A stretch of DNA of 17,349 nt from Dinochytrium kinnereticum (lineage: Eukaryota; Chytridiomycota; Chytridiomycetes; Chytridiales; Chytridiaceae): the NCBI GenBank assembly GCA_027604005.1, contig JADGJT010000425.1, positions 1-17,349 of the forward strand, read 5' to 3'. Shown one piece after another: positions 10,001 through 17,349 of the stretch (positions are counted from its first letter, which is position 1; each line of letters opens with the position of its first letter). The notes below the pieces were generated by a model. That model did no database searches and had not been told where the DNA came from. It saw only the letters and a program-made list of their open reading frames with translations. The position numbers and the translations under genes are program-made.

Positions 10001-10969
10001 ATGGCATCCAAGGGTGCATCTGTGCGATTGCGGAAGGAATATATTGCCATCCAGAAGAACCCGCCACCGTTCATTGTGACAAAGCCTTTGTGAGCTTGAG
10101 TGGATTATGGAACGATCTTTGGCTAATCCTGTTGATATCTGTAGGGAAAGCAACATTTTGGAATGGTGGGTGAACTTTCAGGCCTTAAGATATGCTTTGC
10201 TGAGCATTGTCTCTGCATTCTGCAGGCATTATGTTGTAAAGGGGCCTGAGGACTCTCCGTATGCCGGGGGTGAATACCACGGCAAGATTGTCTTTCCCTC
10301 TGATTACCCATTCAAACCCCCTTCCATCCAAATGATGACGCCAAATGGTATTGTTTGTGTTTTTATTGGTTGCTTGTTGGAATTGCTTTAGAGGGTTGGA
10401 ATGATCCGCTGTCAATAAGTTTTAAATTCTCTTTCTATCCTTTTCTAGGCAGGTTCGAAACAAATACAAGGCTGTGTTTGTCCATGTCAGGTAAGGCCCA
10501 AATCGGTATAGTTGATGCATCTAACTTCTCTTGGTTTAGACTTCCATCGTAAGCACGCTGGGTGTGGTTATTCTTTATTATCTGTTAACTTGACGACTTT
10601 GTTTCCACAGCTGAAACATGGTGCCCTGGTTGGAGCGTAGCCTCCGTATTGACAGGTCTCCTATCTTTTATGGTCTGTTTTCTGTCTCATTTATTCGAGT
10701 GTCTGTGACTTCGTGTCCTTGCGCTGACCTACTGTTGGTTCTTCTATTTTGAAAACTGGGCCACCAATAGCTAGAGGCGACACCAACTACAGGATCTGTT
10801 GAAACAACTGATGAAGAAAAAAAGTCTCTTGCCGCCGCAAGCTATGCCTTTAATAGGGCGAATTCGAAGTTTCAAGGTAAGAGCTGGGCGCTTCATATAT
10901 GTTTCTAAACCAACAAATTATACAGCCATTTTCCCAGAATTAGTTAATGGCACCTCAGCTGAAACGTGA
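10001..10969 (+). CDS. UBC6: Ubc6-type (UBE2J) E2 ubiquitin-conjugating enzyme, short form
   Basis: E2 of the Ubc6/UBE2J family; known members act with ER E3 ligases such as Doa10 in ER-associated degradation. Exons: 10001-10089, 10145-10165, 10226-10347, 10449-10490, 10540-10548, 10611-10672, 10771-10876, 10926-10969; 164 aa. Seen in order: [75 protein letters not shown] with catalytic Cys87 (same number as the yeast Ubc6 active Cys), [13 protein letters not shown], then [13 protein letters not shown] and IFPELV. Exon 5 is a 9-nt microexon needed for DFHP. Exon 2 is 21 nt. The model stops right after the UBC fold (GTSAET), without the C-terminal linker and transmembrane anchor of Ubc6 (yeast about 250 aa). 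A further 42-nt intron at 10966-11007 could append a short hydrophobic end, but it is shorter than any resolved intron. Confidence 0.92.
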
Positions 10970-11123
10970 CATTTCTCTTTAAATCATGCACATCCCAACT
11001 CAACAAGCCATCCCCTTCCCTGCATCTACTTCAAACTTCATGCTGCTTTACTTGGTTGTGAATGTTGTTTAACTTATTCCTGCCCTCCGAGGCGTCACCT
11101 TTGGCCTTCGTATTTCCTTTCAC
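10970..11123. terminator. Shared 3' region of convergent UBC6 and STI1-domain genes
   Basis: 154 bases lie between the UBC6 stop (+) and the stop of the minus-strand STI1/DP gene. Both 3' ends and polyadenylation signals must sit here or overlap the opposite gene. I see no AATAAA on either strand. A frame running to 11072 would encode a short hydrophobic tail (FMLLYLVVNVV) if UBC6 used an extra intron. Confidence 0.4.
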
Positions 11124-12372
11124 TTAATTCTGGATCGAGAGCAGTCCGCATTGCAGCAACTTGCCTAACTTTTCCCTTGTCGCCGGATCACTCTGGGTCC
11201 ATATCCTTTGGTGTTGGTTAATTATACAATGAGTTTGAGAACAAAAAAACTCAAAATAAGAACAGCAGCCATTGAACTCACCTTTGTAGTTCTGGAGGAT
11301 TGGTCCTTATCGTCATGAGAATCTTCTGCATCTTTGGATCCCGCAGCACCTCCTTTAAAAGATGACGCGATGTACATTAGAAACTAATTGGTCCAGACAC
11401 GCAAATATGAGGTGTGGAGATGGAATGCCCTCCCAACATTTACGCGATGCATCGAATAACCCTCACCTGCACCTCCTTATCTTCCAACACCTTCCTAACG
11501 AGCTCCTTCTCATGGTCGGGAAGATCATCCGGAACTGGCGGCGGCGCCGGATGCGAGCCCCTAGAGCTAGTTCCCATGAAAGCCCCGGAACTCTGCCCAG
11601 CCATACCCTCCAGCTGATCTCCAAGCAACCCAGCAAACTCTCTTAGAGCCAATACGAGGTCGGGCCTCTCCCTAGAGTACTTCTTGAATGCTTTCTCAGG
11701 GTCGCACTTCATATCTTGTGTGGCTTGTTGGAAGACTGGGTCAGAGACAGCTCTGGCGAGTGCAGGATTGCGTTCAATTCTGTCCAAAAACTCTGGGGTG
11801 AGCCATTCTACAACGTTGGAAAGGATTAATACCTTGCGTTTCATTCGTTCCATGCTGAAAAAGAATAAGCCTGCACCCACCTTGTTTATTCAACAGATTC
11901 AGCTGCTCTTTCATGGCCTTCTGAACGTCATCAAATCTTAGAGCTTCTTCCTTCGTTTGTTTTGGCTTGAAAGTCATTACTTCATCATTTCTTGATTGCG
12001 GAGGTTTCGCCTTCGCACTTGCAGCTTTAGGCGGCGTTGCCGTGTTGAAGAATCCCTTCTTGATGCCCGTAAAAGCCTTTTATCAAACTGAAGTCAGCGC
12101 GAAGTATTACTTGGAGGTAATTAATACCGTTTTGGGCTCTGGGAGCTCAACCTTCTTTACCGGTTTTTGTGCTGTTAATGGTCCATTCATTGAGACAGGC
12201 TTCATGGCTGCCAGGTTGAAAGGGATAGTTGGTTGCAGTTAGAAAGCGAGGCCAAAATATTTTAGTATCTCTCTGAAGCACCTTTCTCCTGAATGCGCCT
12301 AGCTTTAACATGCCTCAGCTGCTCGGACATGTCCTCGAGGGGAGGCACATCGTCGTCTCTCTCAGTTATCAT
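11124..12372 (-). CDS. STI1/DP-domain protein without TPR repeats
   Basis: Exons (minus strand): 12372-12282, 12207-12128, 12076-11881, 11807-11467, 11352-11282, 11205-11124; 286 aa, phase kept at every junction. The N-terminus is acidic (MITERDDDVPPLEDMSEQL). A Lys/Pro/Ala-rich linker follows with FTGIKKGFFN, then a helical stretch with LRFDDVQKAMKEQLNLLNKQ. An STI1/DP-like helical domain follows (FLDRIERNPALARAVSDP, then MKCDPEKAFKKY and LREFAGLLG). A proline-rich linker (APPPVPDDLPDHEK) leads to a second one (VRKVLEDKEVQEVLRDPKMQ, then TIRTNPPELQR and REKLGKLLQCGLLSI). In Sti1/Hop, Hip and Tic40, DP domains act with Hsp70/Hsp90, so a co-chaperone role is plausible but inferred. No TPR, J domain, signal peptide or transmembrane segment is visible. 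It lies 235 bp downstream of RPL5 on the same strand. Confidence 0.82.
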
Positions 12373-12607
12373 TTGTTTTGATTGACAAATTGAAATTGTC
12401 AGAATGGTTACTACAGTCGCAAAATGGGTGATGGGTCCAAGGCGTGCAACATGGCGGTATAAAGAACCAACCACACCTTAAGTTGTATGGCCACAGGCAC
12501 AACTGGACTGATACAACCTGGAAAAGCAAAAAACATTGAAAAGACACTGGTATGCAATGTGAAGTGGACGCAATGTAATTAGGGCAGAAAAAAAGGATAT
12601 GCACTAT

Positions 12608-14166
12608 TTACTCCTCGTCGTCAGCAGCAGCCTTCTTGGCAAAGAAAGCGGCCTTCTTCTGCTTGACACGGTCCATGCGCTGTTTCAAGTTGCGGCGCTG
12701 AGACCTGAATTTCTTGAGCTCCTCCTTCTTCTCAGAGTAGTCGTGCTCCTTGGGCTGAGCAGTAGGGTCCTCCCTGATCTTCTCGTGGGCGGCAGTATAC
12801 AAATCTTCAAGGGAATCCGCAGTGATTTCCTTCTCAATGAAGCGAGAGAACTGGCGCTTGTAGGAATCTTCATCATCCTCCTCAAGGTACTCCATGTAAT
12901 CGGCAACGTGACCAGCGAAGATGTACCTGTTGAGGGTCTCAGCATCAAGGGCCTTAGAGCCGGCATCCCAGCCGGGGAAACGGTTCTCGGAGTGGGGAAT
13001 GTCAAGACCACCGTCAACGGCACCCTTCAGAACACCGAAGACACGGGAACCGGTGGTGGTTCGGCGGAGACCGACATCAAGGAAGGCCTTGAAGGGGCGC
13101 GGACCGTCTTCAAGGGGCTCGACCTTGTAGTAGGAGCCGTCGACCTCTTGGTTGCCCTCGTACTTCTCATCGAGACCGAGCTGGTTAAGGACACGGCGAG
13201 CGATGAGAAGACCAGTGGCGTAGGCTTTTGTTAGAAGGAATTTGTTAGGCAACAAGAAATAGGATTGAATACAAGTCATTAACAATACATACCGGCAGCC
13301 CAGTTGGTAAGACCAACCTCAATGCCGTAACGAGGAAGCTCGTGGGAGTAGGCAGCAGCAAGGACAACGTCACCAGTGAGCTTGGCGTACACAATCTGGG
13401 CGACCACATCAGTGTTGGTGATACGGACGACAAGGCGGTACTTGGGGGAGTTGTACTTGTTCTTGGCCTGGACCACAAGACGCTTACGAGCGTAGTAGTC
13501 GGTCTTACCCTCTGCAATTTATCAATCGAAAAGATTCACCAGAAAACAAAACGCGTTGTTAGAAGAAGCGAAATAATGGAACATGGAAAGAATTGGGAAG
13601 GGAGAGTCGACAGAGAGCAAGGATCAGATAGGAGCGAAAGATGGAAGGTTGTTCGACATAGATTTAGTAGTATTCAGTTGAACTATTGAATCATCAGCAA
13701 AGCGCAGATCTGTCGACAGCGGGGTATTTGTGTGGAATAGCTGCATCATGTCGAACTTACCCCTTCTCCTACGGTACTTGGGCTGGAAGCGCTTGTAGTA
13801 CGCCTTGTTCTTCACAAGCTTGACGAACGGCTGTCAATAGATAATAAGATTAGTTTTCTTTAGCTTCAAAGCAATGAATGGAAAACAGCAAGTCAAGTCT
13901 TTTTCAGGATGACCCATCCATTCCTAGCTCGCAGCCCCAAGTCCCTCCCTCACTAACGTTTTGTTCGGGGTGACATCATGTCACCACAAACCACACCCAG
14001 TCAAAGAAACGTAGGAGAGAGGCCACTCGCACAATGACTACATTGCCGGTATCATTCTCGTCGTGGACGACGAGCAGATGGAGTCGGATGGGATGAGGTG
14101 GATGGATGATGGGATGGATGGGATGGATGGGATGGATGGGATGGATGGGATGCAAGTACACACCAT
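12608..14166 (-). CDS. RPL5: 60S ribosomal protein L5 (uL18)
   Basis: Large-subunit protein that binds 5S rRNA; with uL5 it forms the 5S RNP built into the central protuberance. Exons (minus strand): 14166-14164, 13830-13761, 13511-13293, 13224-12608; 302 aa, close to the yeast protein (297). Seen: [76 protein letters not shown], and a Lys/Arg-rich end ([20 protein letters not shown]) with acidic ADDEE terminus. The CCG codon for residue 2 directly follows an intron acceptor at 13831-13832, so the ATG must come from a separate exon. The best candidate is the ATG at 14166-14164, followed immediately by donor GTGTGT. That makes a 333-nt first intron carrying a minisatellite. Exons 2-4 are certain, exon 1 is probable. 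It is divergent from SUB2. Confidence 0.95.
13969..13985. repeat. Interrupted palindrome GGTGACAT-C-ATGTCACC
   Basis: Perfect 8-bp inverted arms around one base, within RPL5 intron 1 and about 540 bp upstream of the SUB2 ATG. The core TGACATCA resembles bZIP half-site pairs. It could be a regulatory site or a small RNA hairpin; neither is shown by sequence alone. Confidence 0.5.
14111..14152 (+). repeat. 9-bp minisatellite (GGGATGGAT), about 4.7 copies
   Basis: Four perfect tandem copies of GGGATGGAT plus a partial copy (GGGATG), flanked on the left by degenerate GATGGATGAT. It lies 11 bases inside the proposed 5' splice site of RPL5 intron 1. In the RPL5 pre-mRNA the strand is C-rich (CCATCCATC type); the other strand has regularly spaced GG/GGG tracts. 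Confidence 0.9.
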
Positions 14167-14515
14167 GTCTCCTGTTTGGTTGAAAAAGACTGAGCATTCA
14201 AAGGACGCTCGCTGGCTATCACCTACTCTGTTGTGTTACCATCGAAAGATGGTAGAAATGGTAGAAACTACAATTTCGTATTAATATATTCTAAAAAACC
14301 TCCGCAGTTATTTGGTGGGGCTATAAATAGCAAAGAGCTTCTGAAATTTTCTCAGAAAAAAGGAAGGGCAGAAATTACCTTCCCCCATCAAACAAACATC
14401 CGCTTGGTCTTCAACTCGCACGCACCGCACATTCCCACGCACACCCCTTAACTTCTCCCACCTCACCTCAAGACTCCCTTTCCCCTTAACTACCCCCCCT
14501 TCACAAACAGACAAC
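14167..14515. promoter_or_regulatory. Divergent promoter region RPL5 / SUB2
   Basis: 349 bp separate the proposed RPL5 ATG (minus) from the SUB2 ATG (plus). A TATA-like CTATAAATAG lies at 14321-14330, about 190 bp before the SUB2 ATG. A C/T-rich tract (about 14443-14505, with a C run at 14493-14498) precedes SUB2, as is common ahead of strongly expressed fungal genes. AT-rich sequence at 14271-14300 may serve either side. Which gene uses the TATA element is not determined. Confidence 0.6.
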
Positions 14516-16799
14516 ATGAGCGCCGACACCGAGGACCTTATCGACTACGAGGTTCGTCTACACCCAATGCAATGCCCGCGATGGCTGCTTGCTTGAGTAC
14601 ATTCTTGCATCTCACGGCGGTCTCTCCTTCCATTCGGTCCGGTCAAAGAGCAGTATTCTAACCATCAACATCTCCTGCTGCTGCTGATGGTGCTTACCCG
14701 CTTGTTGCTGCTTGGTTCCTTTGCCCGTTTGCTTCCCTTCACACCCCTCTGCCCGCTTTATTGCAGGAGGAGGATGAGCAGCCCGTTGATGTCAATGCGG
14801 GTGCAGTTCATGCTGGGGCCAATGGTGAAGCTCTGGCAGCGGGAGCTGCTGGTGCTGAAGCCAAAGAGGTCAAAAAGGGTTCATATGTTGGCATTCACGC
14901 CACGGGCTTCCGTGACTTCTTGCTGAAGCCGGAGCTTATGCGTGCAATCGTTGATTGCGGTTTTGAGCATCCTTCGTGAGTTATCCTTTGCTTCTATCCC
15001 TTTTCCTGCTTCATTCCACCCAATTAAAATTTTGTCATTTTCTTACAAATTTCAAATTTCTTCCACCCGAAAATTAGGGAAGTGCAGCAGGAATGTATTC
15101 CTCAGGCTATTCTCGGCATGGACGTTCTTTGCCAAGCCAAGTCCGGTATGGGAAAGACCGCAGTCTTTGTCCTGGCGACCCTACAGCAACTTGAGCCGTC
15201 CACCTCCAGCGATCCTGGTGTCATTGTCCTCTGCCACACCCGTGAGCTTGCGTACCAGATCAAGAACGAGTACGGCCGCTTCTCGAAGTACATGCCTGAT
15301 GTAAAGACTGCCGTCTTTTACGGTGGCACGAGCATCAAGCAGAACGCCGATACCCTTAAGACTGAGAAGCCCCACATTATTGTCGGAACTCCTGGACGTA
15401 TTTTAGCCCTCATCAGAGACAAGGTCATGAACCTTCGCAGCGTCAAGCACTTCGTTTTGGACGAATGCGATAAGATGCTCGAGGCTCTTGGTAAGTGGTT
15501 CTTTCCTCGATATTCCACAAACACTCCTTTCGGTGCTCAAACGAATGATGAATTGCAACATGCTACTTTAAACCCAGCTCTTCGACTATATCCATGAGAA
15601 GATTGTTATTTCTGAATCCAGCACTTCCTATCCTCACTATTATTTTCTATTTTGAAACTTTTTTACTTTGGTAATGGACTTACTTTGATATTGCTCTTTA
15701 GATATGCGCAAGGACGTTCAGGACATTTTTCGTGCCACTCCCCATCACAAGCAGGTCATGATGTACAGTGCGACTCTCAGCAAGGACGTTCGCCCAGTAT
15801 GCAAAAAGTTTATGCAAAACGTATGCCTCCGTTTTTTTCCTTTCTTCAGCCTCCTTCTTTTACTCTTTCAAATGGAATGGCATGGCAGCGATCTCTTTCC
15901 TCGACTTCCTCATCCTCGCAATGGATGCCATGCTTTGCTAAGTCTACCATCGACACTCCGTCGTGCTCTGATACTCTGGATGTTTTCTCTCGCATATCCT
16001 CCCACATCTTTCCCTGTTCAACAATCACCAACTTCTTTCCCTCTGCAAAAATTAGCCTCTCGAGATCTTTGTCGACGATGAGACGAAGTTGACGTTGCAT
16101 GGTCTGCAACAGCACTACGTTAAACTTGCTGAGAACGAAAAGAACCGCAAGCTTAACGATCTGCTCGACTCTCTACAGTTCAATCAAGTCTGCATCTTCG
16201 TCAAGTCGGTGCAAAGGGCGAATGAGTTAAACAAGCTTTTGAACGAGTGCAATTTCCCGTCGATCTGTATTCACTCGCAAATGGATCAGGAGGAGAGGTT
16301 TGCTGGTTTTCCATTTCTCTCCAGCATCATCCTGGATTTACGTTAACTATTTATTTATTTTGCCTCTTACAGAATTAAGCGCTACAAGAGCTTCAAGGAC
16401 TTCTCTCGTCGCATCATGGTTGCCACTGACGTCTTTGGACGAGGTATCGATATCGAGCGAGTCAACATCGTCATTAACTACGTACGTTGTGTCACCATTC
16501 CACGCTATCCCTTATCCCTTTCTAACTTATTATAGGATATGCCCGACGGAGCCGACACATACCTCCATAGAGTTGGTCGTGCGGGTCGTTTCGGTACCAA
16601 GGGCCTGGGTGTGACTTTCGTATCATCCGCTGCCGATTCGGAAATTCTGAATCAGGTGCAGGAGCGATTCGAAGTGAATATCACTGAGCTTCCCGAGACC
16701 ATTGACAAGGCTGCATACAGTAAGTTTTAATTCTATATTCGGTTACTGTTGAAATAGGATTACTAATCTTCTGATTATTTTTTTCCAGTGAATTCGTAA
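14516..16799 (+). CDS. SUB2: DECD-box RNA helicase SUB2/UAP56 (DDX39B)
   Basis: ATP-dependent RNA helicase acting in spliceosome assembly (with U2AF, at the branch-site step) and, in TREX, in mRNA export. Exons: 14516-14551, 14767-14975, 15078-15490, 15702-15820, 16056-16297, 16373-16481, 16536-16719, 16789-16799; 440 aa, normal for the family. The start is [18 protein letters not shown], the acidic N-terminus typical of Sub2. Then come the Q-motif region ([20 protein letters not shown]), Walker A AKSGMGKT (102-109), PTREL-like HTREL, TPGR, the diagnostic DECD (210-213, rather than DEAD), SAT (242-244), [40 protein letters not shown], and HRVGRAGR (387-394). It ends [14 protein letters not shown]; the last exon adds only 11 nt. 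With seven introns, including four of 102-235 nt, it ties for the most introns here. DECD plus the flanking motifs make this Sub2 rather than eIF4A or Dbp5. Confidence 0.97.
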
Positions 16800-17349
16800 T
16801 CATGTGGTTAATGCCATTGCTTAATGTTGAATACCTTTTGCCCTTCTCGTCTTTCTCGAGAGGGTTTTGTAATTTCTTACCACTGCTTTGCTTCGTGCCT
16901 TGCATAGTATTTCTTTCTGTCTTACTGTTTTATTTAGTTCTTGGGACTCCTTTTTATTTGCCACTGCATGCCGGCAAGGGAAGGAACGAGCAGCGAAGTT
17001 CCTGTAATGTTTTTATGCTGGTCCCATTCCCGCCACATGTCTTTTGTAATGGAATAGTCAGTTGGTTGGTTGTTCATAAATACGTCTAGTTATGAGATTA
17101 GTTGTGCGACAGTGACTTTCAGTGGGCAATGTCACCATCCATTGTGTGAGCACAAGCATCCATAGTACGGACAACAATGACAGTCAGTTGCAGTAATTAT
17201 GCTGATATGAGAGAGTAAATCAAATATTGCATTTTTCAGGTCTCATAAATATTATAATACCTATCCCACAAGCACCTTGGCCAGCGAATGCCCTGCATTT
17301 CTACTAGTGCACAAAATTTCAATTTTGACGATCTCCAATCGTACAAGTT
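16800..17349. other. SUB2 3' flank, no gene recognised
   Basis: 550 bases after the SUB2 stop. The first part is T-rich (about 16835-16960), typical of a fungal 3'UTR. ATAAAT occurs near 17076, a possible polyadenylation signal variant. The rest is AT-rich and shows no convincing open frame, RNA or repeat. Confidence 0.5.

Noticed and set aside
12599..13234. 211-codon open frame on the + strand
   Set aside because: It is the antisense shadow of the RPL5 last exon, whose minus-strand product is unambiguous.
13890..13980. Possible C/D-box snoRNA in RPL5 intron 1 (minus strand ATGATGT ... CTGA about 75 nt apart)
   Set aside because: The C box is imperfect and no terminal stem flanks the boxes. 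The resemblance is too weak, although introns of ribosomal protein genes do host snoRNAs in some organisms.
14063..14284. Open frames through the minisatellite giving Met-Asp-Gly (+) or His-Pro-Ile (-) repeats
   Set aside because: They are created by the 9-bp tandem repeat, lack a proper start and fall in RPL5 intron 1 and the promoter.
15652..16092. 146- and 125-codon frames on the + strand within SUB2
   Set aside because: They run through exon 4 and intron 4 of SUB2; the spliced SUB2 model with its conserved motifs explains the region.
1..17349. A gene cluster or defence/mobile system
   Set aside because: The genes are unrelated core functions on alternating strands. No transposase, integrase, terminal repeats, secondary-metabolite backbone or repeat array was seen.

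Overview
The window is nuclear DNA from a fungus. It holds a Zn(II)2Cys6 transcription factor with a fungal-type middle homology region and a UPF0658 Golgi-type membrane protein, both typical of fungi. The other genes are compact eukaryotic housekeeping genes interrupted by many short GT-AG introns: 39 introns resolved in 8 genes, 49-369 nt long, often with CTAAC/CTGAC-like branch sites. This intron density suggests a filamentous or early-diverging fungus rather than a budding yeast. That placement is inference; I cannot name the species. No prophage, transposon, CRISPR array, rRNA or tRNA was seen.

Layout, left to right. (1) 87-3908 (+): large Zn2Cys6 transcription factor, 5 exons, preceded by an overlapping uORF. 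(2) 3909-5189: about 1.3 kb with no recognisable gene. (3) 5190-6215 (+): cytochrome b5, 6 exons, no membrane anchor. (4) 6904-8340 (-): UPF0658 multi-pass membrane protein, 6 firm exons, N-terminus unresolved. (5) 9134-9918 (-): mitochondrial glycine cleavage H protein, 4 exons. (6) 10001-10969 (+): Ubc6-type E2 ubiquitin-conjugating enzyme, 8 exons including one of 9 nt. (7) 11124-12372 (-): STI1/DP-domain protein without TPRs, 6 exons. (8) 12608-14166 (-): ribosomal protein L5 (uL18), 4 exons, the first apparently only the ATG. (9) 14516-16799 (+): SUB2/UAP56 DECD-box RNA helicase, 8 exons. (10) 16800-17349: 3' flank.

The genes do not form a pathway or cluster; this is ordinary core genome. 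The organisation is still notable. Two head-to-head pairs share short promoter regions: H protein/UBC6 with 82 bp between start codons, and RPL5/SUB2 with 349 bp. Two convergent pairs share 3' regions: cytochrome b5/UPF0658 and UBC6/STI1-protein. The exon models were rebuilt by hand from splice consensus, reading phase and family conservation. Every listed model keeps phase across all junctions and ends in a stop.

I found no convincing undescribed system. The best leads are the missing C-terminal anchors of cytochrome b5 and Ubc6 (both families are normally ER tail-anchored), the 9-nt microexon next to the E2 active site, the 82-bp bidirectional promoter, a 9-bp minisatellite just inside RPL5 intron 1, and the TPR-less STI1/DP protein.
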